A stretch of 64,000 nucleotides of DNA from Roseovarius salincola (GTDB taxonomy: Bacteria > Pseudomonadota > Alphaproteobacteria > Rhodobacterales > Rhodobacteraceae): contig NZ_JAPTNL010000017.1 in assembly GCF_026891095.1 (NCBI RefSeq), positions 1 to 64,000 on the forward strand, given 5' to 3'. Numbering within the stretch: the stretch's first letter is position 1; each line of letters begins with the position of its first letter. The notes below the pieces were generated by a model that worked only from the letters and a program-made list of their open reading frames with translations, did not search any database and was not told the origin of the DNA. Below are positions 52,957 to 62,565 of the stretch, one piece after another. Made by a program: the position numbers and the translations under genes.

Positions 52957-53922
52957 ATGTCCGATAGCTTCTTTCACCCTGTCTCGGGGTTCGATCTGCC
53001 GCGCTTTGCGGGTGTGCCCACCTTCATGCGCCTGCCCCATGTGCCTGCGTCCCATGAGCGGTTCAAGGATGTGGATATCGGGTTGATCGGCGTGCCCTGG
53101 GACGGCGGCACCACCAACCGCCCCGGCCCGCGCCACGGCCCGCGCCAGCTGCGCGACGCCTCGACCATGATCCGCGCGCAGCACCAGGTCAGCGGCATCC
53201 GCCCCTTCGAGGCGCTCAACTGCGCCGATCTGGGCGATGTCGGGCCGAACCCCGCCGACATCATCGATTCCATGACCCGGATCACCGAATTCTACGACAG
53301 GGTGAAAGCCGCCGGGATCACCCCGATGACCGCCGGGGGCGACCATCTGACGACCCTGCCGGTGCTGCGCGCGCTGGCCCGCGAAGCCCCGCTGGGCATG
53401 GTGCATTTCGACAGCCATACGGATTTGTTCCACTCCTATTTCGGCGGCACCATGTATACTCACGGCACCCCGTTCAGGCGCGCCGTGGAAGAGGGGCTTC
53501 TGGATCCCAAACGGGTGGTCCAGATCGGCATTCGCGGCACGATGTATGATTCCGAAGACCGCGATTTCGCCCGCGCCGAGGGTATCCGCCTGATCGAGAT
53601 CGAGGAATTCCACGCCCGTGGCGTCAGTGACGTGATGCAGGAGGCGCGCGCCATCGCCGGCGAGGGCGCCACCTATGTGAGCTATGACATCGACTTCGTC
53701 GACCCCACCTTCGCCCCCGGCACCGGCACACCCGAGGTCGGCGGACCAAACAGCTGGCAGGCGCTGCAGGTCTGCCGCGAACTCGAGGGGCTCGATATCG
53801 TCGGCGCCGACATGGTCGAGGTCTCGCCCCCCTTCGACGCGTCGGGCGGCACCGCCTTTCTGGGCGTGTCGATCATGTTCGAGCTTCTCTGCGTGATGAC
53901 CGAAAGCGCCGCCAAGCGCTGA
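52957..53922 (+). CDS. Arginase/agmatinase-family ureohydrolase
   Basis: 321 residues. The manganese ligands lie in GGDH, HFDSHTD and YDIDFVDPTFAPG, all intact. The length and EVSPPFD ending point to agmatinase (SpeB) or a guanidino-acid hydrolase rather than arginase. It yields urea and a polyamine or amino acid. It starts 4 bases after the NlpC/P60 gene and ends before a dispersed repeat with a strong hairpin. Confidence 0.9.
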   Translation: MSDSFFHPVSGFDLPRFAGVPTFMRLPHVPASHERFKDVDIGLIGVPWDGGTTNRPGPRHGPRQLRDASTMIRAQHQVSGIRPFEALNCADLGDVGPNPADIIDSMTRITEFYDRVKAAGITPMTAGGDHLTTLPVLRALAREAPLGMVHFDSHTDLFHSYFGGTMYTHGTPFRRAVEEGLLDPKRVVQIGIRGTMYDSEDRDFARAEGIRLIEIEEFHARGVSDVMQEARAIAGEGATYVSYDIDFVDPTFAPGTGTPEVGGPNSWQALQVCRELEGLDIVGADMVEVSPPFDASGGTAFLGVSIMFELLCVMTESAAKR

Positions 53923-53945
53923 GCGCGCATGTTTCCGGGCGAGGG

Positions 53946-53995
53946 CCGGGGGGCCAGCCCCCCGGACCCCCCGAGGTATTTATGGCCAGATGAAG
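53946..53995 (+). repeat. Dispersed intergenic element, copy 3, with hairpin
   Basis: CCGGGGGG-CCAG-CCCCCCGG (53946-53965) forms an eight-base stem and is followed by GAGGTATTT-AT-GGCCAGATGAAG (53973-53995). It follows the ureohydrolase stop by 23 bases, in the sense orientation, and could terminate transcription. The layout, hairpin then motif, is the same as in copy 1. Confidence 0.6.
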
Positions 53996-54014
53996 GGGCG
54001 GGCGGGTGCGCGCG

Positions 54015-54359
54015 TCAGTCCACCGCGCGGATGAGCTTGCGTTCCAGCACGCGCAGCACGGTCTTGAGGTCGTGGCCGCGTTTCAGGACCTGCCCGTCAA
54101 GGCCGATCACCGCGTATTGCCCCTGCTTGTTGCGCAGGCGCGGGCGCTTTTCGATGCGGTAGAGCGGGTGTTCGGCGGTGCGGCGAAAAACCGAGAACAC
54201 CGCCACGTCGCGCAGGCAGGAGATTCCGTAATCGCGCCATTCCCCGGCGGCGACCATGCGGCCATAGAGCGACAGTATGACGCTCAGTTCCGTACGGTGA
54301 AAGGCGACCTGCTCGGGGGTGCCGCGCACCGGAAGCGGGGTGGGCGATTGGAATGTCAT
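54015..54359 (-). CDS. DUF2794 protein
   Basis: 114 residues, a conserved alphaproteobacterial family of unknown function. The characteristic core is LSLYGRMVAAGEWRDYGISC, then RDVAVFSVFRRTAEHPLYRIEK and the Lys/Arg-rich C-terminus. It has no signal peptide. Its promoter would lie in the 57 bases before the convergent-oriented lipoprotein stop. Confidence 0.9.
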   Translation of the reverse strand: MTFQSPTPLPVRGTPEQVAFHRTELSVILSLYGRMVAAGEWRDYGISCLRDVAVFSVFRRTAEHPLYRIEKRPRLRNKQGQYAVIGLDGQVLKRGHDLKTVLRVLERKLIRAVD

Positions 54360-54416
54360 GGCCCAGAGTTGCGCCGTTCACCGCTCAAATCAAGATTTTT
54401 CGCGCCCCGCGTGGTC

Positions 54417-54689
54417 TTATCCGCACCAGATCCGGGTGATCCGGTCCTCTTCGTCGAGTTCCACGTTGAGCCGCTCGGCCCGGTAGTCCATCGTCATCGC
54501 CGAGCCCGGCGGCAGCACCCGCACCGGGCCGTCGATCGCGCTTTCGTCGAAAGCCGCGCGCTCCTGGCCGACCAGTTGCTGAAGCCCGCCGGCGCCGCAT
54601 TCATCGGCTTCGGGCATTGGCGGCGGGGCCTCATTGGTCATGCATCCCGCCAGAACAAGCCCGCAAAGGGCCGCCGATCCGTATCGCAT
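54417..54689 (-). CDS. Inhibitor I78-family lipoprotein
   Basis: 90 residues. The signal ends in the lipobox LVLAGC (C16), so the mature protein is anchored in a membrane. The rest ([13 protein letters not shown], then [20 protein letters not shown], and DRITRIWCG) matches the potato-inhibitor-like I78 family, thought to bind periplasmic serine proteases. The target is unknown. It shares its upstream region with the divergent formaldehyde dehydrogenase gene. Confidence 0.87.
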   Translation of the reverse strand: MRYGSAALCGLVLAGCMTNEAPPPMPEADECGAGGLQQLVGQERAAFDESAIDGPVRVLPPGSAMTMDYRAERLNVELDEEDRITRIWCG

Positions 54690-54820
54690 CGCTTGGTCTC
54701 CTTTTTGGTGCCAGCTTGCCTGCCGGGTCGGCTCCGGTCCATCCCCTGTCGCACATGATATTGAATTCCCGCGCTGTTTCGCTCAATGTCGTCTCGAACG
54801 TGAACCGGAGGATCCCAGCT

Positions 54821-55933
54821 ATGCGCACCACAGCCGCCGTCGCCCTGGAGGCGGGCAAGCCGCTTGAAATCATGGACGTCAACCTTGACGGCCCCAAGGC
54901 GGGCGAGGTCCTGGTCGAGATCAAGGCCACCGGCCTTTGCCACACCGATGATTTCACCCTGTCGGGCGCCGATCCCGAAGGCCTGTTCCCCGCGATCCTC
55001 GGCCATGAGGGCGCGGGCGTGGTGCTCGAGGTGGGGCCGGGCGTCACCTCGCTGGAGCCGGGCGATCACGTCATTCCGCTTTACACGCCGGAATGCCGCG
55101 AATGCGACTACTGCCTCAATCCGAAAACCAATCTCTGCCAGTCGATCCGCTCGACCCAGGGGCAGGGCGTCATGCCCGACGGCACCTCGCGCTTCTCGAT
55201 GCTCGATGGCACGCCGATCCTGCATTACATGGGCTGTTCCACCTTTTCCAACCACAGCGTCCTGCCGGAAATCGCGTTGGCCAAGGTGCGCAAGGACGCG
55301 CCCTTCGACAAGATCTGCTATATCGGCTGCGGCGTCACCACCGGCATCGGCGCGGTGATCAACACCGCCAAGGTCGAGATCGGCTCGACCGCGATCGTCT
55401 TCGGCCTCGGCGGCATCGGGCTCAACGTCATCCAGGGCCTGCGGCTGGCGGGCGCGGACCAGATCGTGGGCGTCGATCTCAACCCCGGCAAGGTGGACAT
55501 GGCGACCCGCTTCGGGATGACCGATTTCGTCAACCCGACCGAGGTCGAAGGCGATCTGGTGGCGCATCTGGTCGAGCTGACCGGGGGTGGCGGCGATTAC
55601 ACCTTCGATGCGACCGGCAATGTTCAGGTCATGCGCACGGCGCTGGAATCGGCGCATAAGGGCTGGGGCGAAAGCGTCATCATCGGCGTCGCGCCCGCAG
55701 GGGCCGAGATTTCGACCCGTCCTTTCCAGCTGGTCACCGGCCGGGTCTGGCGCGGCACCGCCTTTGGCGGGGCGCGCGGGCGCAGCGACGTGCCCCGGAT
55801 CGTCGACTGGTACATGGATGGCAAGATCGAGATCGACCCGATGATCACGCATACGCTCAAGCTTGACGAGATCAACAAGGGCTTCGACATGATGCATGCC
55901 GGGGAATCGATCCGCTCGGTGGTGGTCTACTGA
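54821..55933 (+). CDS. adhC: S-(hydroxymethyl)glutathione dehydrogenase (class III alcohol dehydrogenase)
   Basis: 370 residues. The catalytic zinc Cys is in [12 protein letters not shown] (C40), the structural zinc cysteines in [16 protein letters not shown], and the NAD site is [14 protein letters not shown]. It oxidises the glutathione adduct of formaldehyde to S-formylglutathione, detoxifying C1 compounds; it may also act as an S-nitrosoglutathione reductase. ATG 54821 follows GGAGGATCC. The next gene is another glutathione-dependent enzyme. Confidence 0.94.
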   Translation: MRTTAAVALEAGKPLEIMDVNLDGPKAGEVLVEIKATGLCHTDDFTLSGADPEGLFPAILGHEGAGVVLEVGPGVTSLEPGDHVIPLYTPECRECDYCLNPKTNLCQSIRSTQGQGVMPDGTSRFSMLDGTPILHYMGCSTFSNHSVLPEIALAKVRKDAPFDKICYIGCGVTTGIGAVINTAKVEIGSTAIVFGLGGIGLNVIQGLRLAGADQIVGVDLNPGKVDMATRFGMTDFVNPTEVEGDLVAHLVELTGGGGDYTFDATGNVQVMRTALESAHKGWGESVIIGVAPAGAEISTRPFQLVTGRVWRGTAFGGARGRSDVPRIVDWYMDGKIEIDPMITHTLKLDEINKGFDMMHAGESIRSVVVY

Positions 55934-56072
55934 CGCGCCGCCCCGTGCCGATACCCCGTACCGATCCACGCATCGTTGCACATGGCCCTGTGCGGGCCGT
56001 GCCCTTGTCGCGGTTGTGAAAGCGCTTAGGCTTCATGCGACATTCAGCACAGCGCGAAAGGACCGATCGGCC

Positions 56073-56951
56073 ATGAGCAAGGACGACAGCTACACGCCCC
56101 CCGAAATCTGGACATGGGAGGGCGAATCCGGCGGTCGCTTCGCCTCGATCAACCGCCCCATCGCCGGGCCGACCCACGACAAGGAACTGCCCGTCGGCAA
56201 GCACCCGTTCCAGCTCTATTCGATGGGCACGCCCAACGGCGTCAAGGTGACGGTGATGTTCGAGGAGCTTCTGGCCGCGGGCCATGACGCCGAGTACGAC
56301 GCCTGGCTGATCCGCATCACCAAGGGCGATCAGTTTTCCAGCGGCTTCGTCGAAGCCAACCCCAATTCCAAGATCCCCGCCATGATCGACCATAGCGGCG
56401 CCGAACCGCTGCGGGTGTTCGAATCCGGCGCGATCCTGCTGCATCTGGCCGAGAAGTTCGGCGCCTTCCTGCCTGCCTCGGGACCGGGGCGCACCGAGAC
56501 CCTGAACTGGCTCTTCTGGCAGATGGGCAGCGCGCCCTATCTGGGCGGCGGTTTCGGGCATTTCTATCATTACGCGCCCGAGAAGTGGCAATATCCGATC
56601 GACCGTTTCACCATGGAGGTGAAACGCCAGCTCGACGTGCTGGACCGTCAGCTCGCCACGCGCGAATTCATCGCGGGCGATGACTATTCCATTGCCGACA
56701 TGGCGATCTGGCCGTGGTATGGAAACCTCGTGCTGGGCCGTCAATATGGCGACGCGGCGCGGTTTCTGGACGCCGGAAGCTATGAAAACGTGATGGCCTG
56801 GGCGGAAAAGCTGGATGCCCGCCCCGCGGTGCAACGCGGCCGGATGGTGAACCGCACCAGCGGTGAGCCGCATGAGCAGCTTCTTGAGCGCCACGATGCC
56901 GCGGATTTCGACACCCGCACACAGGACAAGATCGCCGGTCAGGAGGCCTGA
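56073..56951 (+). CDS. yghU: YghU-like glutathione-dependent disulfide oxidoreductase
   Basis: 292 residues of the Nu-class glutathione-transferase family. The N-terminal thioredoxin-like half contains the YSMGTPNGVKVTVMFEEL and NPNSKIPAM segments, and the helical half has YSIADMAIWPWYG. It reduces disulfides with two bound glutathiones. ATG 56073 follows AAAGGA. Downstream of the formaldehyde dehydrogenase by 139 bases, so it may belong to a thiol-stress group. Confidence 0.9.
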   Translation: MSKDDSYTPPEIWTWEGESGGRFASINRPIAGPTHDKELPVGKHPFQLYSMGTPNGVKVTVMFEELLAAGHDAEYDAWLIRITKGDQFSSGFVEANPNSKIPAMIDHSGAEPLRVFESGAILLHLAEKFGAFLPASGPGRTETLNWLFWQMGSAPYLGGGFGHFYHYAPEKWQYPIDRFTMEVKRQLDVLDRQLATREFIAGDDYSIADMAIWPWYGNLVLGRQYGDAARFLDAGSYENVMAWAEKLDARPAVQRGRMVNRTSGEPHEQLLERHDAADFDTRTQDKIAGQEA

Positions 56952-56989
56952 TCGCCCGCCCGGCCCACAACGAAAGGAAAAAGGACGCC

Positions 56990-57688
56990 ATGCCCGAACG
57001 CACCCCCCTGATGGCGGTCCTGATCGACGCCGACAACACCTCGCCGAAATGGACCGGCGCCATCTTCGAGGAGATCGCCGCCATCGGCGAGGCCAGCGTG
57101 CGGCGCTGCTATGGCGATTTTTCCTCGCAGCAGATGAGCGGCTGGAACCGCGTGCAGGCCGAATTCGGCCTTGTGCCGCATCACCAGCCGGCAAATACCG
57201 TGGGCAAGAACGCCAGCGATATCGCGCTGGTGATCGACGCGATGGACCTGATGCATTCGGGCCGTTTCGACGGGTTCGTTCTGGTCAGTTCCGACAGCGA
57301 TTTCACCCGCCTCGCCAGCCGCATCCGCGAACAGGGGCTCGAGGTCTACGGCATTGGCGCGCGCAAGACGCCCGAGGCCTTCCGCAAGGCGTGCAAACGC
57401 TTCATCTATCTCGAGAACCTTGGCGCCGAAGGCGCCGAGACCCCGGTGACACCTGACGGCAAATCCCTCAACGAGGCGCGCGATCTGCTGTTCAAGGCGA
57501 TGGACAGTCTCGATCAGGACAGCGACTGGTATGCGCTCGGGCGGCTCGGGCAGCAGGTGACGGCGGCCAACCCAGATTTCGACACCCGCAGCTATGGGCA
57601 CCGCAAACTCAGCGATCTGGTGGCCGCGATCAAGGTTCTTGAAACACGGCGCGAGGGCAATCACCTCTATGTGCGCCGCGTCGACTGA
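56990..57688 (+). CDS. NYN-domain (LabA-like) protein with a C-terminal OST-HTH/LOTUS domain
   Basis: 232 residues. The NYN nuclease-like domain (about 8-140) shows the acidic residues in VLIDADNTSPK, VGKNASDIALVIDAMDL and LVSSDSDFTRLA. A LOTUS-like winged helix (about 155-230, ending VLETRREGNHLYVRR) follows and probably binds RNA. The family is predicted to cut RNA, but the target is not known. It lies between YghU and the convergent M3 peptidase. Confidence 0.9.
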   Translation: MPERTPLMAVLIDADNTSPKWTGAIFEEIAAIGEASVRRCYGDFSSQQMSGWNRVQAEFGLVPHHQPANTVGKNASDIALVIDAMDLMHSGRFDGFVLVSSDSDFTRLASRIREQGLEVYGIGARKTPEAFRKACKRFIYLENLGAEGAETPVTPDGKSLNEARDLLFKAMDSLDQDSDWYALGRLGQQVTAANPDFDTRSYGHRKLSDLVAAIKVLETRREGNHLYVRRVD

Positions 57689-57700
57689 GCGCGCCTGCGC

Positions 57701-59719
57701 TCAGCCCGCATCCACCAGCCCGCGCCCGCGCAGCAGCGCGCCGACCCCCGGCATCCGCCCGCGAAACGCCGTGTAAAGCGCCTCGGGCTCGGCCGCGCCG
57801 CCGCGCGACAGGATATGGCGCTCCAGCGCCTCTGCGCGCTCGGGGTCGAACGGCCCCGCGCCCTCCTCGAAGGCGGCAAAGGCGTCGGCGTCCATGACCT
57901 CGGACCACATGTAGCTGTAATAGCCACTGGCATAGCCATCGCCCGAAAAGACATGCGCGAATTGCGGCGTGGCATGGCGCATGGTGATCGCCTGCGGCAT
58001 CCCGACCGCCTCCAGCACCCGCGCCTGCTCGGCCATCGGATCATCCGGCGCGCCGCCCTTGTGAAACGCCAGGTCCACCAGCGCCGAGGCCAGGTATTCC
58101 ACCGTCTGAAACCCCTGGTCGAAATGCGCCGCCCCCAGCAGCCTGTCCCGCAATTCACCCGGCATCGGCGCGCCGCTGCGATAATGGCGCGCATGGGTCT
58201 CCAGGACCTCGGGCACCTCCAGCCAATGTTCGAAAAGCTGACTTGGCAGCTCCACGAAATCGCGCGCCACCGCGGTGCCTGCGATGCTCTCATAGCGCAC
58301 ATCCGACAACAGGTGATGCAGCGCATGGCCGAACTCGTGAAACAAGGTGCGCGCATCGTCAAAACCCAGAAGTGCGGGGTCGCCCTTGGCGAAATTGCAC
58401 ACGTTGATCACCACCGGCCCCTGCGCGCGCGGCACCTTGGCCTGCGCACGCATCGCCGAACACCAGGCGCCCGACCGCTTGGAACCGCGTGCGAAATAAT
58501 CGCCGATGAACACGCCCACATGACGCCCCGCGCGCGTCACCTCCCAGGCGCGGCAATCGCGGTGATAAAGCGGGATGTCCAGCGCCCGGAACTCCAGCCC
58601 GAACAGCCGGTTCGCCACGCCGAATGCCGCTTCGATCATGCCCTCGAGCGAAAGGTAAGGCTTGACCGCCGCCTCATCGAGGTCATGCTCGGCCTGCCTG
58701 CGCCGCTCCGCGTAATAGCGCCAGTCCCAGGGGCGCAAATCGTCGTTCACGCCCTGTGCCTGCATCATCCGCGTCAGGATCTCGGCATCCGCCTCGGCCT
58801 GCGCGCGCGCAGGTGCCCAGACCTCCATCAACAGCGCCTCGACCCGCTCGGGCGTGCCCGCCATCTCGGTTTCCAGTTTGAACGCCGCGAAACTCCCGTA
58901 TCCCAGCAGCCGCGCGCGTTCCTCGCGCAGGCGCAGGATCTCACCGGCGATGGCACGGTTGTCGCTTGCGCCGCCATTCGCGCCGCGCGCCGTCCAGGCG
59001 CGAAACGCCCGCTCGCGCAGGTCGCGCCTTGGCGAGAATTGCAGGAACGGCACGATCAGCGAGCGCGACAGCGTGATCACCGGGCGCGCGCGGCCCATCT
59101 CCCGCCCGGCCTCGCCTGCCGCCGCGATCAGGAACTCCGGCAGCCCCGCCAGCGCATCCTCGTCCAGTTCCATGACCCAGCCTGCCTCGTCCGCCAGCAG
59201 GTTCTGCGTGAACGCCGTGCCCAGTTCCGCAAGCCGCGCCATGATCGCGCCCATCCGGTCCTTGGCCTCGCCCTCCAGGGCCGCGCCCGCCCGCAGGAAC
59301 CGTCGCCGCGTCAGCATCAAAAGCCGCATCTGCTCATCGCTCAAGCCCAGCTTGTCGCGCTTCGCCCACAGCGCCTCGATGCGCCGCATCAGCCCCTTGT
59401 TCCCCGTCACCTCCAGCGAATAGGCTGCCAGCCTCGGCCCGAAATCGCGCTGCAATGCCTGGCGCGCCGGTGTGCTGTCCGCACCCGCCAGGCTGAAGAA
59501 CGCCGCCAACACCTTGGTCAGCACCGCCCCGCTCGCCTCCAGCGCCTCGATCGTGTTGTCAAAGCGCGGCCGTTCGGGATTGTCGGCGATTTCGCGCAAT
59601 TCGGCGCGCGCCATCTCCAGCGCGGCATCGAATGCGGGCGCGAAATGCGAGTCCTCGATCCTCTCGAAGGGCGCGATCCCGAACGGTCCGTCCCAATCTT
59701 CCAGCAGCGGGTTGCTCAT
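57701..59719 (-). CDS. M3-family metallopeptidase (oligopeptidase A / dipeptidyl carboxypeptidase type)
   Basis: 672 residues. The zinc motif HEFGHALHH follows DDARTLF, and the GYASGYYSYMWSEVMDADAF segment near the end is typical of M3A peptidases. It degrades short peptides in the cytoplasm (no signal peptide). ATG 59719 was chosen, giving MSNPLLEDWDGPFG; it overlaps the MoeB-like stop by four bases. Confidence 0.94.
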   Translation of the reverse strand: MSNPLLEDWDGPFGIAPFERIEDSHFAPAFDAALEMARAELREIADNPERPRFDNTIEALEASGAVLTKVLAAFFSLAGADSTPARQALQRDFGPRLAAYSLEVTGNKGLMRRIEALWAKRDKLGLSDEQMRLLMLTRRRFLRAGAALEGEAKDRMGAIMARLAELGTAFTQNLLADEAGWVMELDEDALAGLPEFLIAAAGEAGREMGRARPVITLSRSLIVPFLQFSPRRDLRERAFRAWTARGANGGASDNRAIAGEILRLREERARLLGYGSFAAFKLETEMAGTPERVEALLMEVWAPARAQAEADAEILTRMMQAQGVNDDLRPWDWRYYAERRRQAEHDLDEAAVKPYLSLEGMIEAAFGVANRLFGLEFRALDIPLYHRDCRAWEVTRAGRHVGVFIGDYFARGSKRSGAWCSAMRAQAKVPRAQGPVVINVCNFAKGDPALLGFDDARTLFHEFGHALHHLLSDVRYESIAGTAVARDFVELPSQLFEHWLEVPEVLETHARHYRSGAPMPGELRDRLLGAAHFDQGFQTVEYLASALVDLAFHKGGAPDDPMAEQARVLEAVGMPQAITMRHATPQFAHVFSGDGYASGYYSYMWSEVMDADAFAAFEEGAGPFDPERAEALERHILSRGGAAEPEALYTAFRGRMPGVGALLRGRGLVDAG

Positions 59720-60789
59720 GCCTTGGCGTCCTTGTCCTGCAGAGGCCCGCAAACCGGGCAATCGGCGCGCCGGTGCAGCGCGATCTTTCGCGTCTCGCCC
59801 CAAAGCGCGTCATGGATCAGCATCTCGCCCAGCAGCGGCTGCCCGGCCCCCGCGATCAGCTTGATCGCCTCCCCGGCCATCATCGCGCCCATGACTCCCG
59901 GCAACGGCCCGAGCACCCCCGCCTCGGCACAAGAGGGCGCCAGACCCTCGGCGGGGCGCTCGGGAAAGATGCATTGGTAACAGGGCGTGCCGCGCGCCGG
60001 ATCGAAAATGCTGAGCTGCCCCTCCCATTGCGACATCGCCCCCGAAATCAACGGCTTGCCCGCCGCCACGGCAGCTTCATTCGCCAGGTAGCGCGTGTCG
60101 AAATTGTCGCTCCCGTCAAGGATCACGTCATATTCGGCGAACAGTTCGGCGGCGATCCCGGCGCTCAGCCGCCGCTGATAGGGGCGCACCACCACGGCCG
60201 GGTTCTGCGCCTGCATCGCCTCCATGGCCGATTGCACCTTGGGCCGCCCGATATCGGCATCGCGATGGATCACCTGCCGCTGCAGGTTGGAATTCTCGAC
60301 CACATCATCGTCGATCACCCCGATCGTGCCCACGCCCGCCGCCGCCATGTACAAAAGCGCCGGCGACCCGAGCCCACCCGCGCCGATCACCAGCACGCGC
60401 GCCTCCTTCAGGGCCTTCTGCCCCGGCCCGCCCAGCTCCCTCAGAACGATATGGCGCGCATAGCGCTCCAGCTCCGCCTCGCTGAACAGCCCCTTGCGCG
60501 CGGATGTCGCGGATGTGTCGCCCGCCTCCCGCGCCGCCGCCCTGCCGCGCAACCGGCGCAGCAGCCCGGCATAAACCAGCCCCAGCGCCACGAACCCCCC
60601 GAGGATCAGCCAGAGCGCGGCGCTTTCCCCCGTCGCCATGCGCAGCGGATGCCCGACCGGCAACAACAGATGCAACAGCACCACCGCCGCCCACAGAAAC
60701 GCGATCATGCCCCATCTCAGGCGCCTCGGGGCGCCCATCGCCCAGCCCACGCCCCAAAGCACCCCGGCCATGACCAGCACCAGCGCCAT
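59716..60789 (-). CDS. moeB: MoeB/ThiF-type adenylyltransferase with an N-terminal membrane anchor
   Basis: 357 residues. Three hydrophobic segments (about 2-18, 25-44, 56-77) precede a normal E1-like domain from about 105: the ATP site GAGGLGS (136-142), SNLQRQ, GSDNFDTRYL, the Cys loop LAPSCAEAGVLGPL and zinc pairs CYQC and CPVC. MoeB adenylates the C-terminus of MoaD in molybdopterin synthesis, and ThiF-like forms serve thiamine. The membrane anchor is unusual for this family. No other moa or thi genes adjoin. It overlaps dut by one base. Confidence 0.92.
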   Translation of the reverse strand: MALVLVMAGVLWGVGWAMGAPRRLRWGMIAFLWAAVVLLHLLLPVGHPLRMATGESAALWLILGGFVALGLVYAGLLRRLRGRAAAREAGDTSATSARKGLFSEAELERYARHIVLRELGGPGQKALKEARVLVIGAGGLGSPALLYMAAAGVGTIGVIDDDVVENSNLQRQVIHRDADIGRPKVQSAMEAMQAQNPAVVVRPYQRRLSAGIAAELFAEYDVILDGSDNFDTRYLANEAAVAAGKPLISGAMSQWEGQLSIFDPARGTPCYQCIFPERPAEGLAPSCAEAGVLGPLPGVMGAMMAGEAIKLIAGAGQPLLGEMLIHDALWGETRKIALHRRADCPVCGPLQDKDAKA

Positions 60790-61253
60790 CAGCCGCGCCC
60801 CGTCGATCCGAAGCCGCCTTCGCCGCGCGCGGTCTCCTCCAGTGCCTCGACCGCCTCGAACCGCGCCCGCACCACGGGTGCAACCACCATCTGCGCGATC
60901 CGCGCGCCATGTTCGATGTGAAACGCCGCCTCGCCCGCATTCATCACGATCACCCCCAGCGGCCCGCGATAATCGCTGTCGATCGTGCCGGGGCTGTTGG
61001 GCAAGGTGATCCCGTGGCGCAGCGCCAGCCCCGAGCGTGGCCGCAGCTGCACCTCGTAGCCTTGCGGAATCGCCAGCCTCAGCCCGGTCGGCACCAGCGC
61101 CCGCGCACCCGGCGCCAGCGTCACGCCTTCGGCGCGCGCTTCCGGCGCGAAATTGGCCCGCAGATCGGCGCCCGCCGCCCCCTCGGTCTCATAGGAGGGC
61201 AGGCCAAGCGCGCGGTCCGCGCCATCTTCCCAAACGAATGTGATCAGGACCAT
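60789..61253 (-). CDS. dut: dUTP diphosphatase
   Basis: 154 residues, a trimeric dUTPase that keeps uracil out of DNA. The five motifs are present: [39 protein letters not shown] and the C-terminal GGFGSTGRG. The next gene in the unit, moeB-like, begins within the dut stop (TGATG). Confidence 0.97.
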   Translation of the reverse strand: MVLITFVWEDGADRALGLPSYETEGAAGADLRANFAPEARAEGVTLAPGARALVPTGLRLAIPQGYEVQLRPRSGLALRHGITLPNSPGTIDSDYRGPLGVIVMNAGEAAFHIEHGARIAQMVVAPVVRARFEAVEALEETARGEGGFGSTGRG

Positions 61254-61260
61254 GCCCGCC

Positions 61261-61283
61261 CTTTCATCGTTCTCAAAATACTC
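61261..61283 (-). repeat. Dispersed intergenic element, copy 4
   Basis: On the minus strand this reads GAGTATTTTGA-GAACGATGAAAG, a divergent copy of the motif at 15549, 27533 and 53973. It lies between the coaBC stop and the dut start, in the sense orientation, without an obvious flanking hairpin. It is the weakest of the four. Confidence 0.5.
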
Positions 61284-61290
61284 AAGATCC

Positions 61291-62493
61291 TCACCCCAGC
61301 GTCTGGGCGATCCGCTCGGCCAGCCTGGTGGCGACCTCGGCTTTCGTCATGCGCGGCCAGCTTTGCGCGCCCTCGGAATCGATCAGCGTCACGGCATTAT
61401 GCGCGCCCCCCATGATGCCGGTGGCGTGGCTCACGTCATTGGCCAGGATCCAGTCGCAACCCTTGCGCTCGCGCTTGGCGGTGGCGTTTTCGATCACGTC
61501 ATCGGTCTCGGCGGCGAAGCCGATGACCAACGCGGGGCGGCCCGCCTCCATCTGGCTCACGCGCGCCAGGATGTCGGGGTTTTCGGCGAATTCCAGCGCC
61601 GGCAGCCCGTCCTTCCCGCCCGGCTGCTTCTTCATCTTGCGCTCGCTCGCGCCGGCGACGCGCCAATCGGCCACGGCGGCGGCAAACACCGCCGCATCGA
61701 CGGGCAGCGCGGCCTCGACCGCCGCCAGCATCTCCTGCGCGGTTTCGACCCGCTTGACCTCGACATCCTCGGGCGGGGCCACATCGGCGGGGCCGCTCAC
61801 AAAGACCACCTCGGCGCCCAACGCGCGCAGCGCCTTCGCGATCGCCGTGCCCTGCGCCCCCGACGAGCGGTTGGCGATATAGCGCACGGGGTCGATGGGC
61901 TCATGGGTGGGGCCGGATGTGACCAGCACCCGCTTGCCCGCCAAAGGCCCGCCCACCAGCGCGCGTTCCACCGCCGCGACGATCTCCAGCGGCTCGGACA
62001 TCCGCCCGGGGCCGAACTCGCCACAGGCCATGTCGCCCTCGCCGGGGCCGATCAGGCCGATCCCGTCGCCCTTCAGCGTGGCGATGTTGCGCCCGGTCGC
62101 GGGATGTTCCCACATCCGCACATTCATCGCCGGGGCCAGCAGCACCGGCGTATCGGTCGCCAGCAGAAGGGTCGAGGCCAGATCATCCGCATGCCCGCCC
62201 GCCATCTTCGCCATCAGATCGGCGGTGGCCGGGGCCACGACGATCAGATCGGCGCTGCGGCTCAGCTCGATATGGCCCATCTCGGCCTCGTCGGTCAGAT
62301 CGAAAAGATCCCCGTAAACCTTGCGCCCCGCCAGCGCCGAGACCGACAAGGGCGTCACGAATTCCGCGCCCGCGCGGGTCAGAACCGGGGTCACCTGCGC
62401 GCCGCGCTCGCGCAGGCGGCGGATCAGGTCCAGCGCCTTGAAGGCGGCGATGCCGCCGCCGATGATCAAGAGGATGCGTTTGGATGCCAGCAT
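61291..62493 (-). CDS. coaBC: Bifunctional phosphopantothenoylcysteine decarboxylase / phosphopantothenate-cysteine ligase
   Basis: 400 residues. The flavin-dependent CoaC half (1-185) contains [10 protein letters not shown] and the substrate lid FGPGRM. The CoaB half has [20 protein letters not shown] and AVADWR, with KMKKQP closing the site. It makes 4'-phosphopantetheine from phosphopantothenate and cysteine in CoA synthesis. It lies just upstream of dut. Confidence 0.97.
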   Translation of the reverse strand: MLASKRILLIIGGGIAAFKALDLIRRLRERGAQVTPVLTRAGAEFVTPLSVSALAGRKVYGDLFDLTDEAEMGHIELSRSADLIVVAPATADLMAKMAGGHADDLASTLLLATDTPVLLAPAMNVRMWEHPATGRNIATLKGDGIGLIGPGEGDMACGEFGPGRMSEPLEIVAAVERALVGGPLAGKRVLVTSGPTHEPIDPVRYIANRSSGAQGTAIAKALRALGAEVVFVSGPADVAPPEDVEVKRVETAQEMLAAVEAALPVDAAVFAAAVADWRVAGASERKMKKQPGGKDGLPALEFAENPDILARVSQMEAGRPALVIGFAAETDDVIENATAKRERKGCDWILANDVSHATGIMGGAHNAVTLIDSEGAQSWPRMTKAEVATRLAERIAQTLG

Positions 62494-62565
62494 GGCGCGT
62501 TCCCGTTCCGGTTCCGGTCAGACCCGCGTGACACTAGGCGCGCGGCGGCGGGCTGACAAGGCCGC

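Noticed and set aside
57815..59980. 721-codon plus-strand frame opposite the M3 peptidase and MoeB-like genes
   Set aside because: Both minus-strand genes have intact active sites, and this frame has no domain or start signal.
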